Positions 6,011 through 11,556 of a DNA stretch of 11,556 nucleotides are shown here, in pieces. The position numbers and the translations under genes were made by a program. The DNA lies in contig DASPKX010000016.1 of assembly GCA_035627835.1 (NCBI GenBank), positions 1 to 11,556 of the forward strand, given 5' to 3'. The notes beneath the pieces were generated by a model that was given only the letters and a program-made list of their open reading frames with translations, had not been told where the DNA came from and did no database searches. The number at the start of each line of letters is the position of its first letter. Positions within the stretch are counted from its first letter, which is position 1. This stretch comes from DASPKX01 sp035627835 (GTDB taxonomy: Bacteria; Verrucomicrobiota; Verrucomicrobiia; Limisphaerales; SXQI01).

Positions 6011-7183
6011 ATGCAAGAGACTCCATTTCAGACAATCGGCCGCGCTCCGCGAATTGGCATCATCGGGGGCGGCCAACTTGCGCGCATGACCGCGGGCGCC
6101 GCCCTTCAGTTGGGCTGCGAACTCGCAATCCTGGAGCGTAGCGAAGGCGCCCCCGCTTCCCGCATTGTCGCGGAGGTGATCCACGGCGATTGGGATGACC
6201 CGAAGATGCTCCTCAAGCTGGCCAGCCGCGTGGATGTGCTCACTCTCGAAAATGAGTTCGTGGATGCAAACAGCCTCGCAAAGGTTGAGGATGCCGGCCA
6301 TAAGCTCTGGCCCACTTCAGCAACCATGCGTCTGATTCAGGACAAGCTGCTGCAAAAAGAGGCTATGGCGAAGGCTGGCTTAAAGACTGCGCGGTTTAAG
6401 GCTACCCCTAATCGGGAAGCAGTTGCTGAGGCTGGCGCGGAGTTCGGTTGGCCGCTTGTGCTGAAAGCCCGCCGCAATGGCTATGACGGCAAGGGGAATC
6501 ACACCGTCCGTTCAGAGAAGGACATAGAGGAGGCATGGACGGCCCTGCGCGGGGATTCCAATGGGTTGTACGCGGAGGAGTTCTGCCCGTTTGCGGCTGA
6601 GTTGGCGATCATTGTGACGCGGGCGCGGAATGGCGAACTCGCTGTTTATCCCCTGGTCGAATCCGTCCAGAAAAACCACATCTGCCATCTCACGAAAGCC
6701 CCCGCAGGCCATCCGGAGGATGTCACCCGCAAAGCGATGGAGGCAGCCCAACGTGCAATCAGCGCTATTGAGGGGGTAGGCTCTTTTGGGGTTGAGATGT
6801 TCCTGACGCGCGGGAACGAGATCTTGATCAACGAGTTGGCTCCGCGCGTTCACAATACCGGGCACTACACGATCGAAGGGTGCGAATGCTCGCAGTTCGA
6901 GAATCATGTCCGCGCGATCCTGGGCTGGCCTTTGGGATCGACGCGCATGACTGCTCCCGCGGCGGTGATGGTGAACTTGTTGGGTGATAGCAAAGGTCCC
7001 GGCATGCCGAGCGGGCTCACGAACGCTTTGTCGGTGCCCGGTGCTTACATTCACATTTACGGAAAGACTTCCTCCAATAAAGGCCGCAAGATGGGGCACG
7101 TGACCGCCCTCGGCTCGAGTGTCGAAGAAGCCCTGGCGAAAGCGCAGCGCGCCGCCGAATACCTGAAGTTTGGACAATCATGA
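6011..7183 (+). CDS. purK: N5-carboxyaminoimidazole ribonucleotide synthase (PurK)
   Basis: PurK uses ATP and bicarbonate to convert AIR to N5-CAIR in de novo purine synthesis, in the cytoplasm. The 390-residue length is normal. The N-terminal nucleotide-fold motif GIIGGGQLARM (16-26) is followed by ATP-grasp elements: LKARRNGYDGKG (151-162), YAEEFCPF (187-194), EMFLTRGNEILINELAPRVHN (around 252-272) and HNTGHYTIEGC (271-281), the latter carrying the substrate-binding signature of PurK. The C-terminal HIYGKTSSNKGRKMGHV (338-354) also matches the family. I start at ATG 6011; an in-frame TTG at 6002 adds three residues and is less likely. No Shine-Dalgarno is seen. It overlaps purE by 4 bases (ATGA), so purK precedes purE here, the reverse of the E. 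coli order. Confidence 0.97.
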   Translation: MQETPFQTIGRAPRIGIIGGGQLARMTAGAALQLGCELAILERSEGAPASRIVAEVIHGDWDDPKMLLKLASRVDVLTLENEFVDANSLAKVEDAGHKLWPTSATMRLIQDKLLQKEAMAKAGLKTARFKATPNREAVAEAGAEFGWPLVLKARRNGYDGKGNHTVRSEKDIEEAWTALRGDSNGLYAEEFCPFAAELAIIVTRARNGELAVYPLVESVQKNHICHLTKAPAGHPEDVTRKAMEAAQRAISAIEGVGSFGVEMFLTRGNEILINELAPRVHNTGHYTIEGCECSQFENHVRAILGWPLGSTRMTAPAAVMVNLLGDSKGPGMPSGLTNALSVPGAYIHIYGKTSSNKGRKMGHVTALGSSVEEALAKAQRAAEYLKFGQS

Positions 7184-7689
7184 AAAACGAACAACCATTG
7201 GTCGGCATCATCATGGGGAGCGACTCGGATTGGCCGACGATGCAGTTGGCCGCTCAGGCCTGCGCTGAGTTTGGGGTTGCTTACGAGGCGCGGGTTGTTT
7301 CGGCGCATCGGACGCCAATGGACATGGCACGTTACGCGCGAACCGCTCACATTCGCGGGTTGAAAGTCATCATCGCTGGCGCTGGTGGCGCCGCTCATCT
7401 CCCCGGCATGGTGGCGAGCCACACGCCGTTGCCCGTCATCGGTGTTCCAGTGGAGAGCAAAGCCCTTAAAGGGATGGATTCCCTTCTGTCCATCGTTCAG
7501 ATGCCCAGCGGAGTTCCTGTTGCGACAGTCGCCATCGGTGGTGGGCGAAACGCTGGCCTGCTCGCCGTGCAAATTCTCGCGGCGCATGACGACAAATTGC
7601 GAGGTCTGATGGTGAAATATAAAGCGGCCCTTGCCACTGAATCACGCGCTAAGAACAAGCGTCTCAAGACCGGCGGCAGCGGGGTCTAA
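7180..7689 (+). CDS. purE: N5-CAIR mutase, class I PurE
   Basis: PurE rearranges N5-CAIR, the PurK product, to CAIR. The 169-residue protein has GSDSDWPTM (13-21), the SAHRTP loop with the catalytic-type His (41-46), AGAGGAAHLPGM (66-77) and GVPVESKALKGMDSLLSIVQMP (around 88-109), all hallmarks of class I PurE. Class I enzymes pair with PurK, and the overlapping start codon (ATGA with the purK stop) shows tight coupling. The last ~20 residues (after KYKAAL) form a basic tail rich in Lys, Arg and Gly that is not needed for the core. The stop lies 14 bases before the NifS-like gene, suggesting that transcription continues into the iron-sulfur genes. Confidence 0.97.
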   Translation: MKNEQPLVGIIMGSDSDWPTMQLAAQACAEFGVAYEARVVSAHRTPMDMARYARTAHIRGLKVIIAGAGGAAHLPGMVASHTPLPVIGVPVESKALKGMDSLLSIVQMPSGVPVATVAIGGGRNAGLLAVQILAAHDDKLRGLMVKYKAALATESRAKNKRLKTGGSGV

Positions 7690-7703
7690 TTCGAATTCGT
7701 GTA

Positions 7704-8855
7704 ATGCGCACCGCGCGCGTCAACTTCGACCATCAGAGCGGAGCCGAGCCGTTGCCCGAGGTTCTTGCTGCGATGGAGCCGTGGATGCGCCACACACCAA
7801 ACCCCGGTCGGTTTCACCGTGAGGCTCTCAGCGCGCGGCAAGCGTTAGCGGCAGCACGGGAGCAGCTCGCCTCGTTCCTCAAGGCAGATTCACCCGAGCA
7901 AATCATCTTCACCTCCAGCGCCACTGAGGCATTGAACCTGGCTGTAAAGGGCTGCGCCTGGGCCAGCCAATCTCAAGGCAGGCACATCATCTTTACGGCC
8001 ACGGAGCAGGCCGCAATTCGCGAGTCCATCCGGTTTTTGGAAGGCCAGGGGTTTGTCACCACAAAACTCGGCGTCGATGCCGAAGGGCGCATTTCGCCCG
8101 AAGCAGTGCGCGCAGCCATGCGCGCAGACACGATCCTCATCTGTGTTCATCACGCGAACCTGGATCTCGGCACGATTCAGGACGTGAGTTCCATCGGCGC
8201 TGTTGCCCGCGACGCAGGAGTCCCTCTGTTGGTTGATGCCGTAGCCAGCGGCGGTTGGTTGCCGCTGGATGTCGAGCAGTTGGGAGCTTCTTTGCTGGTC
8301 GTCTCTCCGCACACGTTCGGCGGGCCACGCGGAGTCGGCGTCCTCTACCGCCATCGGCGCGCGCGCCTCACCAGCTTGCTGCACGGCGGCGGGCAGGAAG
8401 GCGGACGCCGCGCGGGAGCGGAAAACATCGCCAGCATTGCGGGCGCGGGAATCTCCGCCCAGACCACAGGCTCGACCCTGCCGTCACGGGCGGACCACGC
8501 ACGCGTGTTGACCACGAAGCTTTGGGCGGAGCTGCATCAAGCAATGCCCGAGATCAAACTGAATGGACCGGTTCCAGGACCGGGTCGTGTGCCGAACAAT
8601 CTGAATATCAGCGTCCCAAACGTGGAGGCCGAGGGCATGGCCATCGCGCTGGATATGCGCGGATTCGCAGTCGCAAGCGGGTCTAGCTGTTTGGGCAAAT
8701 CCCTCAAAATTCCACCCGCGCTTGAGGCGATTGGCTGTCCGCCTTCGCACGCCCTCGGCAACCTGATCCTCACGCTCGATTGGTCGAACACATCCGAAGA
8801 GATCGAGAGGTTTGTCAAAACGCTGCGTGAGGTCGTCTCCCTCTTGCGGGTTTAA
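7704..8855 (+). CDS. NifS/IscS-like fold-type I protein lacking the PLP-binding lysine (degenerate cysteine desulfurase)
   Basis: The 383-residue protein aligns end to end with class V aminotransferase-type cysteine desulfurases: NPGRFHREALSAR (33-45), IIFTSSATEALNLAVKG (67-83), ANLDLGTIQ (151-159), LLVDAV (175-180), GGPRGVGVLY (206-215), HGGGQEGGRRAGAEN (227-241) and the mobile-loop cysteine SGSSC (C329). However, catalytic positions differ. The lysine that forms the Schiff base with PLP, normally in SxHK, is Thr204 (SPHT, codon ACG at 8313-8315). The ring-stacking His is Gln102 (EQAA for EHxA). The Gln of DAVQ is Ala181. The Arg of GSLRFS is Ile355. The frame is intact and clean, so this is not an ordinary pseudogene. 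PLP-dependent desulfuration is unlikely; a persulfide-relay or scaffold role is my inference. It is 14 bases after purE, and the mrp gene begins 64 bases downstream. Confidence 0.85.
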   Translation: MRTARVNFDHQSGAEPLPEVLAAMEPWMRHTPNPGRFHREALSARQALAAAREQLASFLKADSPEQIIFTSSATEALNLAVKGCAWASQSQGRHIIFTATEQAAIRESIRFLEGQGFVTTKLGVDAEGRISPEAVRAAMRADTILICVHHANLDLGTIQDVSSIGAVARDAGVPLLVDAVASGGWLPLDVEQLGASLLVVSPHTFGGPRGVGVLYRHRRARLTSLLHGGGQEGGRRAGAENIASIAGAGISAQTTGSTLPSRADHARVLTTKLWAELHQAMPEIKLNGPVPGPGRVPNNLNISVPNVEAEGMAIALDMRGFAVASGSSCLGKSLKIPPALEAIGCPPSHALGNLILTLDWSNTSEEIERFVKTLREVVSLLRV

Positions 8856-8919
8856 CATCGCATATTTAACGCTTTCCATTTTGCGGAAGGCGAACGGTCC
8901 CATTACTTTCGTCTCGGTT

Positions 8920-9966
8920 ATGACGGAAGAGCAGGTCAAGGCGGCGTTGCAGCAGGTGAAGTATCCCGGGTATTCCCGCGATATTGTCTCCTTTGGTTTG
9001 GTCAAAAGCATCACGCTGCAGGGGGGCGGTGTGGCGGTGAGCATTCAGCTCAGCTCGGCAAACCCCGAAGCAGCCGCGAAGATCCGTCAGGATGCGGAAA
9101 TGGCGTTGCGCTCACTCCCCGGCGCAACTCCGCAAAACATCAAAGTGGATGTGATCACCCCCTCGCCCGCAGCCGCTCCGGCGAGCGCGAGCCCTTTCAG
9201 CAACCAGGCCAAGCCGAGCGGCATCCGCCGCATCATCGCCGTCGCCAGCGGTAAAGGTGGTGTCGGCAAGTCCACAGTGTCCGTCAATCTTGCCTGCGCC
9301 CTCAAAATGCTCGGCGCTCGCGTCGGCCTGTTGGATTGCGACATCTACGGGCCGAGCATCCCATTGATGATGGGCGTCCATGGCAAGCCGTACATCAGCG
9401 AAGATGAGAAGCTGGTTCCGCCTGAGAACCATGGTGTGAAGCTAATGAGCATGGGCTTCCTCATCGAAGGGGACGCCCCGGTGATCTGGCGCGGGCCCAT
9501 GATCGTGAAAACCATCCAGCAATTCTTCATGCAGGTTGCGTGGGGTGAGCTGGATTACCTTCTTGTTGATTTGCCGCCTGGAACGGGCGATGCGCAGTTG
9601 ACCTTGTGCCAAACTGTTCCCCTGGATGGCGGCGTCGTCATCACGACTCCCCAGGAAGCCTCTTTAGGTGTGGTCCGCAAGGGGATTGGCATGTTCCAAA
9701 AGGTCAATGTGCCGATCCTTGGGATTGTCGAGAACATGAGTTACTTCACCTCGCCGAGCGGCGAGCGGTTCGAGATATTTGGCCACGGCGGCGGGAGATC
9801 CGAAGCCGCGCGCCAACACGCGCCGTTTCTTGGTGAAATCCCCTTGTTCCAGGAAATCCGGGAAGGTGGCGACTTGGGGTTGCCAGTCGTCGTCTCCGCG
9901 CCGGAAAGCCCGGCAGGGAAGGTCTTTCTCGAAATTGCCCGCTCCTTGCGTTCTCAGGTGGCGTGA
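8920..9966 (+). CDS. mrp: Mrp/ApbC-type P-loop ATPase, iron-sulfur cluster carrier
   Basis: Mrp/ApbC/NBP35 proteins bind and transfer iron-sulfur clusters to apo-proteins in an ATP-dependent way. This 348-residue protein has an N-terminal MIP18/DUF59 domain (about 1-80, including RDIVSFGLVKSI), an Ala/Pro/Ser linker (81-100) and the ATPase. ATPase motifs are the deviant Walker A GKGGVGKST (111-119), LLDCDIYGPSIP (137-148), DLPPGTGD (217-224), TTPQEASLG (242-250) and ENMSYF (271-276). The C-x-x-C that bridges a cluster in many homologs is replaced by T277-S-P-S280, a variant also known in Mrp proteins of several other phyla. ATG 8920 begins the DUF59 domain; an in-frame TTG at 8812 would overlap the previous gene and add 36 unrelated residues, so it is rejected. 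It is followed 19 bases later by the SufT-like gene. Confidence 0.93.
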   Translation: MTEEQVKAALQQVKYPGYSRDIVSFGLVKSITLQGGGVAVSIQLSSANPEAAAKIRQDAEMALRSLPGATPQNIKVDVITPSPAAAPASASPFSNQAKPSGIRRIIAVASGKGGVGKSTVSVNLACALKMLGARVGLLDCDIYGPSIPLMMGVHGKPYISEDEKLVPPENHGVKLMSMGFLIEGDAPVIWRGPMIVKTIQQFFMQVAWGELDYLLVDLPPGTGDAQLTLCQTVPLDGGVVITTPQEASLGVVRKGIGMFQKVNVPILGIVENMSYFTSPSGERFEIFGHGGGRSEAARQHAPFLGEIPLFQEIREGGDLGLPVVVSAPESPAGKVFLEIARSLRSQVA

Positions 9967-9985
9967 CCTACATTGCCTCCCTGAT

Positions 9986-10363
9986 ATGAACAGCGACAGC
10001 GGCCAGAACAGGCCAGCGTCACCCGTTATTTCACCGTCCGAGGAGGAAACACGATCGCCGCTAAACGAGCAGTTGGTTTGGGACACATTGCGCACCTGCT
10101 TTGATCCTGAAATCCCCGTCAACCTCGTCGATCTCGGTTTGATCTACGACGTCACTCTCACGAACGGAAAGGTGGACGTAAAAATGACGCTGACGGCCCC
10201 TGGCTGCCATATGGGCGGGCAAATCGCCAATGACGTGCAGACGAAGGTTCTGGCGTTGGAAGGCGTCGAGGAGGTCAATGTGGAGTTGGTGTGGGATCCG
10301 CCCTGGCATCAGAGCATGATTTCCGCGCAGGGCCGGAAATTGCTGGGGCTTGACCCAGGTTAA
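9986..10363 (+). CDS. sufT: SufT / MIP18-family (DUF59) iron-sulfur assembly factor
   Basis: This 125-residue cytoplasmic protein is a stand-alone MIP18 (DUF59) domain with a ~30-residue polar N-terminal tail. The family core DPEIPVNLVDLGLIYDV (41-57), MTLTAPGCHMGG (67-78, with the conserved reactive Cys) and VELVWDPPWHQSMIS (around 99-113) match SufT-type factors that help mature iron-sulfur proteins. PaaD-like relatives share the fold, but here no phenylacetate genes are present and the neighbour is Mrp. I start at ATG 9986, just after the mrp stop (19 bases). The frame is open further upstream inside mrp, but no start there gives a family-like N-terminus. Next to an Mrp that already has its own DUF59 domain, it may act as a partner or an alternate adapter. 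Confidence 0.88.
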   Translation: MNSDSGQNRPASPVISPSEEETRSPLNEQLVWDTLRTCFDPEIPVNLVDLGLIYDVTLTNGKVDVKMTLTAPGCHMGGQIANDVQTKVLALEGVEEVNVELVWDPPWHQSMISAQGRKLLGLDPG

Positions 10364-10395
10364 GATTTTGAGCGCACTGATGGCTTACATTCTCA

Positions 10396-10425
10396 TTGTC
10401 ATTGACGCAACCACGTGATTAACAT
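10396..10425 (+). promoter_or_regulatory. candidate promoter for the 67-residue protein gene
   Basis: TTGTCA (10396-10401, 5/6), an 18-base spacer and TAACAT (10420-10425, 4/6) lie in the 85-base gap after the SufT-like gene. A transcript would begin about 17 bases before the ATG at 10449. A CACGTG palindrome (10412-10417) falls in the spacer. No terminator hairpin was found between sufT and this element, so read-through is also possible. Confidence 0.35.
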
Positions 10426-10448
10426 CGCGTTACAAAGAACACGTCCCT

Positions 10449-10652
10449 ATGGCTGGCGAGACCAACGCTAACGAGCTTGTGAGGAATTCTTCGCTCTACC
10501 GCGAGTTTCAGGCGGAGCGTGAGGAAATTCTCAAGCACAAGTGGATCGAATCTGAGAAGGCTGGAAGGGACATCGGATTCGAACAGGCTTTAACTGATTG
10601 GATCCTCAAACACCGGTCCAAATGGCGGAAGAGCCGCCAGGCTCCGCAATAG
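10449..10652 (+). CDS. small conserved-looking helical protein, unknown function
   Basis: This 67-residue, highly charged protein has no signal peptide, membrane segment or cysteine. Its core EREEILKHKWIESEKAGRDIGFEQALTDWILKHRSKWRKSR (residues 23-63, quoted in part: HKW 30-32, SEKAG 35-39, DIG 41-43, W51, W59) looks like one compact helical unit. The HKWxxSExAGxDIG pattern recalls a segment I associate with DUF4032-type proteins, where HrWyLSEaAGrDVG occurs, but this is from memory and gives no function. Coding is supported by the coherent charged-helix composition, the ATG start and an intact frame ending just before a strong terminator. It has its own candidate promoter, and it lies between the iron-sulfur genes and pyrR on the same strand. 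Confidence 0.75.
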   Translation: MAGETNANELVRNSSLYREFQAEREEILKHKWIESEKAGRDIGFEQALTDWILKHRSKWRKSRQAPQ

Positions 10653-10678
10653 ATCCACCCGACATTCGAAGCACGCAC

Positions 10679-10704
10679 GGTTAGCCAATGGGCTAACCTT
10701 TTTT
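10679..10704 (+). terminator. intrinsic terminator hairpin directly abutting the pyrR start codon
   Basis: A perfect 8-bp stem, GGTTAGCC (10679-10686) with GGCTAACC (10691-10698), closes the 4-base loop AATG and is followed by six T residues (10699-10704). The next base is the A of the pyrR ATG. The structure is a textbook Rho-independent terminator for the small gene upstream (26 bases after its stop). Because it also occupies the pyrR ribosome-binding region, it could instead or additionally be an attenuator of pyrR-pyrB. I do not see a PyrR-binding loop like that of Bacillus. Confidence 0.88.
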
Positions 10705-11241
10705 ATGCCAAACACTAAGCAACTCATGAACGCTGTCGCGATTCAGCGCGCCCTCGCTCGCATCGCGCATGAAGTTGCTGAGTCGCAGGAATCGGGGCAG
10801 GACGTGGCCGTGTTGGGAATTCAATCCGGCGGAGTGGTTCTTGCGGAGCGTCTTGCGAAAGAATTGACCAAGATTTGGGGATCGCCGGTTCCGGTTGGCC
10901 AATTGGATATTTCGATGCACCGCGATGACCTCGATCAGCGTCTTACCCCCACAGTTCACCCGACGAACATTCCGTTTGATGTGAATGGGAAGGTGATTGT
11001 GCTGGTGGACGACGTGCTCTTCACCGGACGAACCATTCGCGCCGCGATGGATGCATTGCACGACCTCGGACGACCTAAGCTGATACGCCTCGCCGTGCTC
11101 GCGGACCGCGGGCATCGCGCGCTGCCGATCAAAGCGGATTACGTCGGAAAGAATATTCCGACTTCCCTCTCGGAACGGCTGAACTTAAAGCTTAAGGAGC
11201 AAGGGCACGATCATGATGCCCTGGAGCTTGCCCAAACGTGA
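10705..11241 (+). CDS. pyrR: PyrR bifunctional pyrimidine operon regulator / uracil phosphoribosyltransferase
   Basis: PyrR is a type I phosphoribosyltransferase that senses UMP/PRPP and controls pyr operons through RNA, and often retains uracil phosphoribosyltransferase activity. The 178-residue length is typical. IQRALARIAHEV (13-24) opens as in known PyrR. GIQSGGVVLAERL (38-50) is the PRPP pyrophosphate loop region, LDISMHRDDL (67-76) matches the flexible loop region, and VLVDDVLFTGRTIRAAMDAL (98-117) is the PRPP-binding signature. ATG 10705 gives the family length; a second ATG at 10726 would trim seven residues and leave more leader. With 10705 the T-run of the hairpin touches the start codon, so no Shine-Dalgarno can exist. 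The stop overlaps the pyrB GTG by 4 bases. Confidence 0.94.
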   Translation: MPNTKQLMNAVAIQRALARIAHEVAESQESGQDVAVLGIQSGGVVLAERLAKELTKIWGSPVPVGQLDISMHRDDLDQRLTPTVHPTNIPFDVNGKVIVLVDDVLFTGRTIRAAMDALHDLGRPKLIRLAVLADRGHRALPIKADYVGKNIPTSLSERLNLKLKEQGHDHDALELAQT

Positions 11242-11556
11242 GTTGGACCCGCAAACATCTCCTCGATATCCAAAGCCTCTCCAAAGAGGAGATCCAAACG
11301 ATTTTAGACACGGCCCGCGCTTTCAAATCCGTGGGTGAGCGCACGATCAAAAAGGTTCCCGCGCTGCGCGGCAAAACGGTTGTTAACCTTTTCATCGAGC
11401 CTTCCACTCGGACGCGCATCAGCTTCGAGTTGGCCGCGCAACGGTTGAGCGCGGATGTCATCAATTTCACGGCTGAAGCTTCGTCGCTGAAGAAGGGGGA
11501 AACGCTCAAGGACACCGCTCGCAACCTGGAAGCATTGCAGGCGGACATTATCATCA
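11238..11556 (+). CDS. pyrB: aspartate carbamoyltransferase catalytic chain (5' part, runs off the window)
   Basis: PyrB condenses carbamoyl phosphate and aspartate in pyrimidine synthesis. The first 106 codons are present. HLLDIQSLSKEEI (7-19) is the usual N-terminus. IEPSTRTRISFELAA (53-67) is the carbamoyl-phosphate signature (STRTR 56-60, with Ile for the more usual Thr after it). SSLKKGETLKDTARNLEAL (82-100) carries the catalytic-loop Ser and Lys. The start is GTG at 11238, overlapping the pyrR stop (GTGA), which indicates translational coupling and explains why the gene begins without its own binding site. The C-terminal, aspartate-binding domain lies beyond the window. The pyrR-pyrB order is the common one for PyrR-controlled operons. 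Confidence 0.95.
   Translation, partial: MSWTRKHLLDIQSLSKEEIQTILDTARAFKSVGERTIKKVPALRGKTVVNLFIEPSTRTRISFELAAQRLSADVINFTAEASSLKKGETLKDTARNLEALQADIII

Noticed and set aside
6512..7177. 221-codon frame antisense to purK
   Set aside because: It is a shadow of the conserved PurK frame; the peptide is rich in Arg, His and Gln and has no domain.
8255..8686. 143-codon frame within the NifS-like gene, which might hint at a frameshift
   Set aside because: The NifS-like frame is intact with motifs on both sides, so the overlapping frame is a shadow. The missing PLP lysine is not caused by a frameshift at this point.
8812..8919. N-terminal extension of Mrp from a TTG inside the preceding gene
   Set aside because: The additional 36 residues do not resemble the family, while ATG 8920 begins exactly at the DUF59 domain.
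1..11556. CRISPR array, insertion sequence, prophage or attachment site
   Set aside because: No regularly spaced long repeats, transposase or integrase frames, or terminal inverted repeats were seen. The tRNA end at 1-32 has no duplicated 3' segment elsewhere in the window.

Overview
The window is bacterial chromosome, moderately GC-rich and densely packed. It most resembles Verrucomicrobiota, probably a Pedosphaera/Limisphaera-type lineage. That placement is inference. It rests on the secreted outer-membrane-pyrrolo-quinoline-type beta-propeller opening with a WRGP motif, the exported metallo-beta-lactamase-fold protein with an N-terminal beta-sandwich ending in RFYRAE, and the absence of a convincing Shine-Dalgarno sequence before any of the genes. 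There is no insertion sequence, phage gene or CRISPR array.

Layout. (1) 1-32: the 3' end of a tRNA. (2) 129-1859, plus strand: a two-gene phosphate uptake unit, a DUF47/PhoU-like protein followed 3 bases later by a Pit-family phosphate permease. (3) 5516 down to 1873, minus strand: four closely spaced genes whose products are exported or membrane-bound. In transcription order these are a secreted protein made of two copies of a ~99-residue beta module, a small integral membrane protein, a secreted PQQ-type beta-propeller and a secreted metallo-beta-lactamase-fold hydrolase. The set converges on pit with 13 bases between stop codons. (4) 5517-6010: a 494-base divergent intergenic region with candidate promoters, an inverted repeat and three imperfect repeats at 20-21 base spacing. 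(5) 6011-10363, plus strand: purK and purE (overlapping by 4 bases), a NifS/IscS-like protein, an Mrp/ApbC-type P-loop ATPase and a SufT/MIP18-type protein. This joins purine synthesis to iron-sulfur cluster assembly. (6) 10449-10652: a small conserved-looking protein. (7) 10679-10704: a strong intrinsic-terminator hairpin whose T-run touches the ATG of pyrR. (8) 10705-11556: pyrR and the start of pyrB (overlapping by 4 bases), cut by the window edge.

The most unusual object is the NifS/IscS-like protein (7704-8855). It keeps the overall fold signatures and the mobile-loop cysteine (SGSSC), but has Thr where the PLP-binding lysine should be. It also lacks the His, Gln and Arg that normally hold the cofactor or substrate. 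It sits between purE and two iron-sulfur assembly genes, so it looks like a retained, re-purposed desulfurase scaffold rather than a random pseudogene. The second point of interest is the terminator directly against the pyrR start codon, which is suited to attenuation of the pyrimidine operon.
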